Assembly: GCA_018296165.2 (NCBI GenBank)
Contig: JACKQL020000086.1
Coordinates: 124,001 to 188,000, forward strand
Reading direction: 5' to 3'
DNA length: 64,000 nucleotides
Source of the DNA: Termitomyces sp. T153
Taxonomy: Eukaryota; Basidiomycota; Agaricomycetes; Agaricales; Lyophyllaceae
The position numbers were made by a program, and so were the translations under genes. The notes under the pieces were generated by a model that ran no database searches, was not told the DNA's origin, and saw only the letters and a list, made by a program, of their open reading frames with translations. Positions 10,813 through 20,567 of the stretch are shown piece by piece. How positions within the stretch are numbered: position 1 is the stretch's first letter; each line of letters starts with the position of its first letter.

Positions 10813-12303
10813 GGAAGTCCTTCCCGGTGTTGTGAGATGAGGTGGAGCTCTTGTCTCGGAAAGCCTGGTCTAGAATAAGGATGGGAACATTCACACTTAT
10901 TCTGTGCCATAGTACTCACATAAGACTCTAAATGGGATTCTTTGGAGTTTCTGAATGTCATTTGGCATTTAACATGCTCGCGTTTTCAATGACCCCTTGT
11001 TCTTTTCGGCAAGCTGATATACAAGTAATGCCAATGATGGAAACTACCTTGTGCACCGCCGCGGTTTCACTGTTAATGTACTGGAGATGGCAGATTTGTA
11101 CGTATTGCAAAAAATCACAGAGACTGCCATAGACGATTCGCAGCGAGACAAAATCTGCACAGGGAATTCTATGCGCGCCGTAAGCTCGGTCGAACAAATG
11201 CTATTACAACAATACAGTTGGATTACTGCAATCAGAAAGTAACATTGATTGGGTACATCTGAATAGACATCGGGCATAACAAAGCGCTCTTTGAACCTCA
11301 TTGAAAAACCAAGTTTGTGTAACGCCTTGGCGATTGTACCAAAAATACAATGCATGTATTTTTGGGTGTCCCTTTCTACGCAACATCCGTGTGTGTCGGA
11401 ATAAGAACAAGTTCCCAGGCAGGCACAAGGGAATGATTGAACTTCCGAACTTCATTTCTCCCTCGCTGTCGAGGTCCAGTGAACTCTAAAGACGTCCAAA
11501 GACACGAAAACAGTCCTCCAATGACCACTGCCTCTCTTCAACTGCCGCTGTCACTTTTAACGATGGCGAACACCAGGGTAATGAATTCATTACGTCTATA
11601 CAGGCGTCACATAACCTTATAATCTAACCGGCTATGAAGTCATCTACGTTGAGTGGTGGTGTAATAAGTGGTGGTGCAACAAGCAAGGGGTCAATATTAT
11701 CGACCGAACCTGGTGTATGAAGCGTGCATAGCGTGCGATCGTAAATCGACAGAAAGAAGTGACGGCTTACGCGAGGAAGACAAAGGTAGACTAGGTGGGA
11801 AAGCCACAACCCGATATCTGGACGAATTCGTTTCTCAGCAGGATGGCGCAAGGTATGGCGCAAGGTAGTACTTGTAAACTCCAAAGAGGAGCCAGAGTCA
11901 TGTTCATGTTAATCACCATGCGCTTCAAACTGCCCGTCCACCGGGCTTGCAAGCCATGAGTGTTAGTAGACTCATTGCCTTGGAATCATGAGATCGCTGG
12001 GCAGTGATAAGCATACTTTGTTTGCACTATGACCATGTCTCATGGGAGTGATAGAATCGGGAGCCCTGTCGACCATACGACGACTGTGACACGCAGTGGA
12101 AGATCGACAGAGCTGGATTGAAGAAAAAGTCGAGGTTCTCAACAAGGAAGCAGCGGTATCCGGTTCGCAAGTAGTAGAGCGTTTAGTACGGTGACGGTAC
12201 AAAAAAGATTGAGTATATGCGGTGCAAGCAGCCGATGAACCATGGTAATGTGACGTAAGAAGTCGGAACGCGGCAAACAACGTATTTGAAATTTGAAGGG
12301 CTG
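10813..12303. other. Non-coding remainder of the left arm
   Basis: Short frames on both strands are partly shared with the right arm (for example IAKALHKLGFSM in both), but they have no recognised domain and no consistent preservation of frame. I see no gene here. CG content is normal for this genome, unlike the transposon block on the left. Confidence 0.5.
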
Positions 12304-12305
12304 AA

Positions 12306-12957
12306 GTGGACTAAGTGGTTGCTCTGTTGCTAGTGTTGGTCGAAAATTCACTCAGAAAAAATACCACGCGACGAAGGATCGGTCACGCTTCAAGCTCCAG
12401 AGTCCCTACAAGACCAAATATTACATTTCCTTTTTTGTCAGATATGCAGCCCGCTCAAGTATATACTGGATGAGCTTGACATCAGGTGAGAAACCTAGCA
12501 CGATGTTCACATTTCGTTGAACCAATCAAGTCCCCAGAAGTCACATCCACAGCAAAATCGCTTTTCGCGACTGAAGGTCCAAACAATTCTACGTTTAGCG
12601 AGGCTGAGTTGAAATTGAAATACAAACCGTACATAAGTAATGCTGATCGGGTGAAGAACGATCTTGCTCTGATCTGACTCCACATATTCGAAATCATACC
12701 TGATTGTGCACGCCTGTAGCCTTGAAGAGTATAAAATCGAAGAGTCAAATGGAGATACAGAGTCTCTTCTTGATTAAGCGATTGAAAGTACAAGGAGAAT
12801 TACAACACCGATGCATCGTGGAACAAATGTCAAAAGGGCTGCTCAGCCAGGACTTCAAAAACCTTGATGACCAATTCATCCCTTCTTTTCAGCTCTGCTG
12901 CGAAATAAAGCAATGACACTTGATATACGATCATAGGCAGCGGCTCCATCTTCTCGG
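12306..12957 (-). pseudogene. Truncated duplicate of the 3' end and downstream flank of a MYND/ankyrin gene
   Basis: This stretch matches 23556-24226 in the same orientation. It contains about 500 bp of downstream flank plus the last codons of the MYND/ankyrin gene whose full copy starts at 25499. On the minus strand it ends DELVIKV-like and AEQPF, as in the full gene. An internal deletion of about 39 bp (12912, between aaataaag and caatgacac) removes the TKGVGGAKAYF region. Homology stops at about 12957 (ctcgg before a T-run). It abuts the inner end of the inverted repeat within a few bases, so two duplication breakpoints coincide. Confidence 0.85.
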
Positions 12958-13150
12958 TTTTTTGTTTGTTAGCATCGTTGATGGATTCTACAGTTCTGGC
13001 CTTCGAACATACAAATGACTTATGTGCGGCTCTGTGAGGACAGATAGGTATATGACGATAGAGTAGATTTTATTCGTGAATTATACTAATAGGTACATTT
13101 GACAAGGAAACTAAAAATAACTAAGTGTGCGCGTGTTTACCTGCCCGTGT

Positions 13151-15118
13151 TCACTTGCCCATCATTTGCTTCCCTTCCTCGATCTTCTTTTCGTTGCGAC
13201 TCAGTTTTCCTGAAATTACTTTGACCTCCCCCTTCATCTTATTCACGATCCTGCTCTTTCGACGTTCCCCACTGCTGGTGCTTGAATGTCGGTCACTTTC
13301 TGCGGAGGCGGATGAATGACGCTTCGTGTTTCCTCCGTTTGAATCCGACGACGAAGGTTTGGTTTCCTGGTCCTTGAACTTTGGATCGGGAGGGTGCAGT
13401 TCGGCGGGGTGATAACCTGGATCTAATCGAACATCCGGGTGAGCAGCGGTTCCTCCAAACCCGGCATCATTGCCCTGATCGCTCAACGTTAGATATAAAT
13501 GAAGTAATTGACATGAGAGAACACGCGCCTGCTTGGATGAGGCATGGTGCGCAGCGGCGGCGGTACCCACAACTCCTGCTCCGATACCGGCAGCGGCAGT
13601 TTCATGCAAACCTGTCTCATCACCCTCTCGTGATTCTGTTCCCAAAGCTTTTTGGTTGAATGCTCCAGGAACTTGACGTGAAACTTCGTGATCGTGCTAC
13701 AGGACGTTTTAAATCATATTTCAATGGTATGTGACTTATGTTACCTCAACGGTCTACGATGTTTAATCAGCACTCAAACAAAAAGAAGATGTTTGGAACT
13801 TGCCTGCTTAAGTGGAGAACCCAACTCAACAGCATCCTTTGCTCTACTGATGCCCATGCCAGCTGCACCAGCGTATCCCATCGCTTTTGGACCTGCATCG
13901 TCTGTTACGAAAGTAAGCAGTTATTCAAGGATCACAACTTGACATACATTGAGGATGGATACGTTCTTCAGGAAGCAACGCGACACGGCTCTCGTTTGGA
14001 CCACCCGGTAAAGCTCCCACACCACCGGACTTACCGAGCACTTCGTGGTCAGTCTCATGCGACGGCATACCTTCTAAACGCCTCTCTTCAGGCAGCTTTG
14101 CGACGCTGACTTCGGATGTATTTCCGGGAAGAGAGCCTACACCGACGGTTGATCCGCCAGGCGTTTCTTTCGAGGGTAATTGGCTAGATTGAGAAGTGCC
14201 TCCGGCTAAAAGGCAAAGATGCTCTAATCAGTCTCCAGAATGATCGGAATATTATACTACTCACGAAGATACGCTCCCAAAGACCTTCGAAAATAATTTT
14301 TCGCGTTCTGATACATGCTGGGCGAAGTCGATGGATTGGTCGCTTGATATCTGAATTGAGACCAATAGTCTCAAGAGAGAGAATGAAACGCACCTCTTTT
14401 GGCGTGAGTGTGGCCCTTGCCATATTTATGGTGGGAAGCCTTCTGACTACTTTCCATTGCTCTCTCCTCAGGAAGCTTCGCGACGCTGGTCTCAGAGATA
14501 TCACCAGGCAACGATCCAACTCCTACACCAGCACCACCTGGAGTTTCCTTCGATGGGAATACGGATGTACGTTCCTTTTCGGTAGCGCTCGTGGCTAAAA
14601 GTGATTTTTCAATATCGACACAGACCAAAAAGGCCATCATACTCACGAAGATATGCTGCGACTGATTCGGGGAGGTAAGGTTTGACGGTTTCAGATACAC
14701 TTTCAATAGCGCATTCGACTGAATTCCTGACACCAGCCCTGGCATTCGTACCTTCAGGCTCCAAGGATCGAACTGGAGGCGACGCAGGCGACGCTGGATC
14801 CTTGGCGGAGGCCGACGCCGCGGTAGGAATCGAGGCATTAACGGGTGGAGATGAAGCCTGAGTGGAGGCAGCCGAAGTACTATCAGACGGAACGAATGTA
14901 TTAGTAGAAGATGATAAAGGGACAGATGCTCCGGCAGATGGGATGAGCGAACCAGTGCGATGGGATGCTGTATCTTGTTTAGTGGCATCTCTCGCAAAGG
15001 GGTTCTTAGAGGCGGAGGCTTGGTGACGGAGTTGACTGCTGGGGCTCCTGTAGAATACTGGTCTGTCTTTTCCTGCCCATTCGGTGGAGGGCGTGCGGAC
15101 TGGGGGATGTGCAGCCAT
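13151..15118 (-). CDS. Disordered multi-exon protein with LPG/LPEER repeats and a KGE-GK C-terminal motif
   Basis: I read exons 15118-14647, 14594-14394, 14342-14265, then from about 14211, and a final part ending at 13151, with introns near 50 bp. Start at MAAHPPVRTPSTEW; an upstream in-frame ATG is possible. The first exon is Ser/Ala/Pro-rich and ends in an amphipathic SVSETVKPYLPESVAAYL. The following exons carry three versions of a motif: GVGSLPGDISETSVAKLPEE, GVGSLPGNTSEVSVAKLPEE and GVGALPGGPNESRVALLPEE. The C-terminus reads MKGEVKVISGKLSRNEKKIE and EEGKQMMGK, which resembles CsbD-type stress proteins in spacing only. The gene at 34204-35993 shares the YLR helix and this tail. Function is unknown. 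The LPEER repeat is common in mushroom proteomes. Exons 5-7 are less certain, and one donor appears to be GC. Confidence 0.7.
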
Positions 15119-15239
15119 GGTAATCTGTTGCAGACGCAATTTCGAGACCCCTTTTATATAGGTTGAAACTGTCTCGGGCAACCTATGACGTCGAGTGTCG
15201 TTACACGATTCTGGGGATGTTTATCTAATTACCTATAAT

Positions 15240-15342
15240 GGTGAGATGGCCGAGCGGTCTAAGGCGCCAGACTAAGGTAATGATTGATGATCACTGCTAT
15301 CTGGTCTCTTCGGGGGCGGGAGTTCGAATCTCCCTCTCATCA
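15240..15342 (+). tRNA. tRNA-Leu(AAG) with a 21-nt intron
   Basis: The acceptor stem ggtgaga pairs with tctcatc, followed by discriminator A at 15342. The D-arm reads gatggccgagcggtctaagg (A box). The anticodon stem ccaga/tctgg encloses the anticodon aag at 15274-15276. The long variable arm (class II) is followed by gggag-ttcgaat-ctccc (B box). The 28-nt interval in the anticodon loop leaves a 21-nt intron after position 37. The body matches the tRNA-Leu(AAG) array at 46-48 kb. It lies 122 bp upstream of the minus-strand gene start at 15118. Confidence 0.95.
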
Positions 15343-16384
15343 TGGTATGTTTCTGCGTTTGCATGAGATTCATTTTTTTGTTGATCTAGCCTTGTGAAAT
15401 ATAAGCAGTCATTACCGACTGCTCGCATACGTCATCACTCTATCGTGACCCAAAGCACTCCGGGATCCCATATCGTTTACTTTGCCTATAGACTCTTGAT
15501 TATCCATCGTTGGGGTCTTCTACTGATGGAGCGTAATATTTGGGAATGCTTCTTGGAGATATTGACCGCGTCATGAGTGATTATTAATCACTTTTGACTG
15601 AACTTTTCTATTCTCCAGAATGTTTCTAATGCTATATCTGCGACTCAATGTTCTCAAGCTCTCAGCTCCCGCCGCTGTCTTGACAGTAAATGCTTGACGT
15701 CGAAAAGGTTGTAGTGAACCACCAATATATACCAGTGTATTGCCGACAATGTCCAATTCAGGTGCTCAGAGATTCTCATGTTTTTCGTCACGCTGCCCAA
15801 CTGCATGAACTTTGTGGAATAATCTCAATAGAGCATTTAGTCGACGAGGACTACAAAAGGGAGTTTGACGCGCTTGCGATCTCTTGTCTTTGCCTAGACC
15901 GAGGGAGGTCTGTCTATGTAGACGTGCGGAGATGTCCTATAAGTGTACTGAAACCCAATGATAGTGATCTATGCTCCCTAACTTATTGTCCGACAAGATT
16001 TTGGTTAGGTCTTCGTTACCAAAAATTTCACGGCCCATGCAGCAAGAGGGAAGGTAATGTATTGCATCGGGTATCATATTTCCTTCTTTCCACGTCTGGG
16101 CATAGATACGCAAGCTTCAAAATGGTGTGTTCGCCACTAACAAAGCGGATTCGGGATAAGGGTATGGCGAGAATAGTTAGTCTTCGAAAGGCACGAGGTA
16201 AGCATTGCCTTGCCTTGCCTTGCCATTTCAAGCCTTAGTGCGGAACACAGATGACTATATGGTTTATCTATGAGTTGTAACCTCAGGAGCAGTTCACGCT
16301 ACCTGAAGGATACCGGTCGACCAATTGCCCGGCCAATCCCAAGCTCATTTAACTTATATATTTTCTTTGACTCACTTCTCCCGA
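15343..16384. other. Intergenic DNA between two tRNA-Leu genes
   Basis: A plus-strand frame of 182 codons at 15690-16238 is open but has no recognisable domain, a low-complexity end and no splice support. I do not call it a gene. Nothing else is evident. Confidence 0.4.
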
Positions 16385-16472
16385 GGCGACATGGCCGAGC
16401 GGTCTAAGGCGCTAGAATCAGGTGTCCTGTATCTAGTCTTTCGGGGCGTGAGTTCGAATCTCACTGTCGTCA
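16385..16472 (+). tRNA. tRNA-Leu(CAG) with an 8-nt intron
   Basis: The acceptor ggcgaca pairs with tgtcgtc, discriminator A at 16472. The D-arm is tggccgagcggtctaaggcg. The anticodon stem ctaga/tctag brackets a 15-nt loop with anticodon cag at 16419-16421, leaving an 8-nt intron (tgtcctgt) after position 37. A class II variable arm and gtgag-ttcgaat-ctcac T-arm are present. The body differs from the AAG isoacceptors in its stems, so it is a distinct gene and not a duplicate. Confidence 0.93.
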
Positions 16473-17445
16473 CTTTAGGCTCGGTGCACCATTTTCTTTT
16501 ACACGTGTTCAAGTGAAATCTAAACAAGGATCTGTTACTTCCAGGTCTTGAACTTCCAAGTGCAACAGGGTTCGAACTGAGGGCCTAAGCTTCCCTTAAG
16601 TCAAGCAGCCCGCCACCTGACGCAATGATTTATTTTCACAAGACGAGACAAGTTCTTGTTGAATTCTTTGTTCACGGTTTCCTTCCACGCTCGAGAGAAT
16701 GAAGGTAAAAGCAGATCGTTTCCCTTTTAATGTCACTATTGTCTCAAGTAAATGATGCACTCTACTTCCATGAATACTCAACCAAGATTACTGAGCAGAC
16801 TCGCTGTTTATTGGCTACCCAACAAGTGATTATCTCGTCAACAGTCATCAATATATGGTGCAAGTTCTAGTACTACTGCCTTTTTCAATGTTCTTTCATA
16901 ACTGTGCTCATGTAGACAATTTTTACCTCAGCCTTGCTGCAGCTTTCTGAACCAAAGAAGGTCAGCGTTCACACTTCATCACATTGTTTTGTCAAAGGGT
17001 AGGCGCGTCTCACCAACGCGTCTACATCACGTGTGCTCGGTTACGTTCCCTTTAAAATTGTTGTTCGTATGCACTACACCTCATTTCGTTCTACACTACG
17101 AGTGTGCAACTGAGGTATGTTCACTTAGTTTATCTTACATTACACTTATACTCATGTTACCTAGTTATTGGTTTATTCTCTAGCAGGTACATCTCCTCGA
17201 AGCTTACTTTCTACCTTCCATTACCACTCAGATGACGCCGTGTATCTCGCGCTACCTTCCATTACCACTCAGATGACGCCGTGTATCTCGCGCTACCTTC
17301 CATTACCACTCAGATGACGCCGTGTATCTCGCGCCTTCCTTATTCCCACCAGCGAAATCCAAGGAAGCCCGTTGCAGAGTCCAACTCTGATGTCCTTGGT
17401 ACGTCTCCACTAGTGGTCGAAGCACTTCTGTACTTCAGTCACAAG
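16473..17445. other. Intergenic DNA, no gene seen
   Basis: Only frames below 90 codons are present. The stretch contains the 41-bp triple repeat listed separately and ends at the inner edge of the right inverted-repeat arm. Confidence 0.5.
17211..17333. repeat. 41-bp tandem repeat, three copies
   Basis: Units start at 17211, 17252 and 17293, each ctaccttccattaccactca followed by gatgacgccgtgtatctcgcg. The three copies are identical by eye. The array sits about 110 bp from the inner end of the right inverted-repeat arm and has no counterpart near the left arm. It is minisatellite-like. Confidence 0.95.
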
Positions 17446-18967
17446 CAGCCCTTCAAATACGTTGTTTGCCGCGTTCCGACTTATTACATCACATCACATG
17501 GTTCATCAGCTGCTTGCACCACACATACTCAATCTTTTTAGTACCGTCACCCGTACTAAACGCTCTACTACTTGCGACCGGATACCGCTGCTTCCTTGTT
17601 GAGAACCTCGACCATGACTTTTTCTTCAATTCAGCTCGGTTATTCCACTGCGTGTCACAGTCGTCGTATGGTCGACAGGGCTTCTGATCCTATCAACTCC
17701 CATGAGACATGATCATTGTGCGAACAAAGTATGCTTATCACTGCCCAGTGATCTAATGATTCCAAGGCAATGAGTCTACTGACACTCATGGTTTGCAAGT
17801 CTGGTGGACGGGCAGTTTGAAGGAAAGCATGGGTGATCAATATGACTCTTGCTCTTTTTTGGAGTCTACAAGTACTACCTTGTGCCATACCTTGCGCCAT
17901 CCCGCTCAGAAACGAATTCATCCAGATCTCGGGTTGTGGCTTTCCCACCTAGTCTACCTTTGTCTTCCTCGCGTAAGCCGTCATGCCTTTCTGTCTATTC
18001 TCACGATTGCACGCTATGCACGCTATGATAAAGCAAATAAGATTGCATACACCAGGTTCGGTCGGAACTATTGACCCCCTGCTTGTTGCACCACTACTTA
18101 CACCACTTGACGTAGATGACTTCATAGCTGTTTAGATTATAAGGTTATGTGATGCCTGTATAGACGTAACGAAATTATTACCCTGGTGTTCGCCATCGTT
18201 AAAAGTGACAGCGGCAGTTGAAGAGAAACAGTGGTCATTGGAGGACTGTTTCCGTGTCCTTGGACGTCCCTAGAGTTCACTGGACCTTGACAAAGTGAGG
18301 GAGAAATGAGGCTCGGAAGTTCAATCATTCCCTTGTGCCTGACCAGGAACTTGTTCTTGTTCCAACACACACAGACATTGCGTAGAAAGGGACACCCAAA
18401 AAAACATGCATTGTATTTTTGGTACATCGCCAAGGCCTTACACAAACTTGGTTTCTCAATGAGGCTCAAAGAGCACTTTGTTATGCCCGATGTCTATTCA
18501 CATGTACCCAATCAATGTTGGTTCCTGACTGGAATAATCCAATTGTATTGTTGTAATAACATTTGTTCGACCGAGCTTACGGCGCGCATAGAATTCCCTG
18601 TGCAGATTTTGTCTCGCTGCGACTCGATTTCGTTGCATAACTATCTGATATGTCTATGACAGTCTCTGTGATTTTTTGCAACACGTACAAATATGTCATC
18701 TCCAGTACATTGACAGTGAAACCGCGGCGGTGTACAAGGTAGTTTCCATCATTGGCATTACTTGTATACGAGTTTGCCGAAAAGAACAAGGGTTCATTGA
18801 AAACGCGAGCATGTTAAATGCCAAATGACATTCAGAAACTCCAAAGAATCCCATTTAGAGTCTTATGTGAGTACTATGGCACAGAATCAGTGTGAATGTT
18901 CTCATGCTAGACCAGGCTTTCCGAGACAAGAGCTCCACCTCATCTCACAACACCGGGAAAGACTTCC
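17446..18967. other. Non-coding part of the right arm, upstream of the LRR-type gene
   Basis: Frames of up to 117 codons occur (18306-18659), partly shared with the left arm, but they lack a recognised domain. Upstream exons of the gene at 18968, for example one carrying an F-box, could be hidden here. I could not find an F-box motif. Confidence 0.4.
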
Positions 18968-19882
18968 ATGAACGACTTGGTCCATCTCATCCCTTCCCAG
19001 CCATACATTAACTTTGTACCAGGACCTCAGGAAATAGCCATTGAGCTTGGAATATATGTCACCTCTGGGAACATATCACAAAGATTACGCCGGTGTGTTC
19101 GCCAATGTGTGGACGTCAGTCATCCATTCAAAATTACAGCGACATTCCGAGAGCTGTACTGGACGCTGGAGGACGGTTTTCGTGTCCTTGGGCATCTTCT
19201 CGCCTTCCTTGGGAACAAGGAACTGCTGGATTTCGGGTTGTGGCAGAATCTCACAATTGAGCTTCCTCACAAGGCACTTCCTTTCGACCCTCTCAATTCT
19301 CCAGAGCTCCCGCTGGAAGCTTTTACTAAGCTTCGTCATTTGACATGGGCTGGACATCCCCAGCAGATTCTGAAATCTTGGTTACCGCTTGCCCCTTCTC
19401 TTCCGCAGAATCTTGAAATCCTCACCATCGACTGTAACATCTCCCCGCATGACTTCACATACATCCTTCGCCACGCCAATAGGCTCTCAACTCTCTCTCT
19501 GAAACACATAAGACGCGAATCCATGTCCATGCCCGTGACGCCCCCGATCAATCATTGTTCTCGACAACGTTATCCGGTCCCAGCTCTGAAGACCCTTACC
19601 GTCGTCTCTGACGAAGATATATGCACTGTATTTGACAACTTCCATTTTCCATCCCTCCTCAACCTAACGCTCATGCTTGGATACCCCGCCTTCCGATCAA
19701 ATTTTCATGACCTTGAGAGCTTCAATTGGGAGGCCTTAGAGACTTTTGACCTCTACAGTGATTTGCGAGATGTTGACAGAACATATTTTCAAACTCTTTT
19801 GAGCCCCCAAGGAGAGTTCCGTCTTCATAGTACGTGGTACTCTTTCCGCTGGGCAACTACTTCGCCTACCACCCACGTATAA
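18968..19882 (+). CDS. LRR-type F-box-family protein without a visible F-box (right-arm copy)
   Basis: The open frame of 304 codons starts at an ATG that is conserved in the left arm (MNDLVHLIPSQPYINFV). The body has LRR-like strand/turn blocks: ELYWTLEDGFRVLGHLLAFL, LLDFGLWQNLTIELPHKALP, FTYILRHANRLSTLSLKHIR, LKTLTVVSDEDICTVFDNFH, and an end near THV. This resembles the LRR half of the large mushroom F-box families, but no F-box N-terminus is present. It could be an F-box gene that lost its first exon, or a stand-alone LRR protein. The left-arm copy is broken at codon 40, while this one is intact. Its 3' end is repeated in degraded form at 19892-20217. Confidence 0.6.
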   Translation: MNDLVHLIPSQPYINFVPGPQEIAIELGIYVTSGNISQRLRRCVRQCVDVSHPFKITATFRELYWTLEDGFRVLGHLLAFLGNKELLDFGLWQNLTIELPHKALPFDPLNSPELPLEAFTKLRHLTWAGHPQQILKSWLPLAPSLPQNLEILTIDCNISPHDFTYILRHANRLSTLSLKHIRRESMSMPVTPPINHCSRQRYPVPALKTLTVVSDEDICTVFDNFHFPSLLNLTLMLGYPAFRSNFHDLESFNWEALETFDLYSDLRDVDRTYFQTLLSPQGEFRLHSTWYSFRWATTSPTTHV

Positions 19883-19891
19883 CCGAAAGGA

Positions 19892-20217
19892 TATGCCTCC
19901 GATCAACTATTGTCCTTGACAACGTTATCCGGTCCCAGCTCTGAAGACCCTTACCGTCTTCTCTGACGAAGACATATGCATTGCAGTTCCATTTTCCATC
20001 CCTCAGCCTAGCAATTGACATTGGATACGCCACCTCTCGATCAAATTTGCATGACCTCGAAAGCGTCAACTAGGGGGCTCTAGAGAGGTCTGAAGCGATT
20101 TATCAGATGTCGACGAAACACATTTTCGGGCCCTTTTGAGCTCCTGAGCAGAGTTTAGTCCTCATCATGTGGGGCTAACCCTCAATTGGGTAACCACTCC
20201 ACCTACCTACGTATAGC
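19892..20217 (+). pseudogene. Degraded tandem copy of the 3' end of the LRR-type gene
   Basis: Starting at about 19892 (ccgatcaactattgtccttg) the sequence realigns with 19542-19880 of the gene just upstream. It includes acaacgttatccggtcccag and ctctgaagacccttaccgtc, and a final acctacgtatag that mirrors cacccacgtataa. It has deletions and stops (for example gtcaactag where the gene reads TTCAATTGG). It is a relic of a partial tandem duplication. Confidence 0.85.
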
Positions 20218-20567
20218 TACCTAGCCGGCGACCTTTTATTGTATTACACCGAATTATTGTTAATTGTGTTATTCAATGTAATGGGGGATTTCTAGTATAT
20301 GAAATAATAACATCGATTTGTTATTGTCAATTCACAATAGTGATTTTCTCATGTTTATCTTTTTTCGTTCTTTTTGTTGATGCCAACATCTATTATGGCG
20401 GAAAAGTATATAAGACTTGTATAAGACGGCAATTGCACGTCCACATCATCTTCAGAAGCCTTAGAACTCATCAACCTTTTTCACGACAACGTATATACAC
20501 CTTACACAATAGGTCGGCCATTGCTTTGTTATTTCCACGTTTCATAGGCCTGACTAAGTGATTGTAG
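20218..20567. promoter_or_regulatory. Intergenic DNA, probable promoter of the gene at 20568
   Basis: This AT-rich region has a TATA-like agtatataag at about 20405-20414, roughly 160 bp upstream of the start codon. No reading frame is credible. Confidence 0.35.

Larger units (their letters stand above)
9821..12303. repeat. Left arm of a large imperfect inverted repeat
   Basis: The reverse complement of this stretch matches 17446-19960 throughout. The outer end (agggtcttcagagctgggac at 9829) matches cttaccgtcttc at 19950, and the inner end (gtatttgaa...gaagggctg) matches cagcccttcaaatac at 17446. Arm lengths are about 2.48 and 2.51 kb, with a spacer of about 5.1 kb. By eye the LRR-coding part is about 95 percent identical and the rest somewhat less, with small indels. 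The outer end coincides with the border of the CG-free repeat block, so that end looks truncated by the transposon region. Confidence 0.93.
17446..19960. repeat. Right arm of the large inverted repeat
   Basis: This is the inverted counterpart of 9821-12303. Apart from the gene at 18968-19882, it is mostly without recognisable coding content. The homology continues about 80 bp beyond the gene stop into the start of a degraded second copy of the gene 3' end, which is where the left arm is cut by the transposon block. Confidence 0.93.

Noticed and set aside
15690..16238. 182-codon plus-strand frame between two tRNA genes
   Set aside because: No motif, no splice or promoter support, and a repetitive ccttgcc end. 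Chance openness seems more likely.
17793..18659. Several frames of 90-117 codons in the right inverted-repeat arm
   Set aside because: Only partly shared with the left arm, on both strands, with no recognised domain. Conservation there reflects the recent duplication and not coding constraint.
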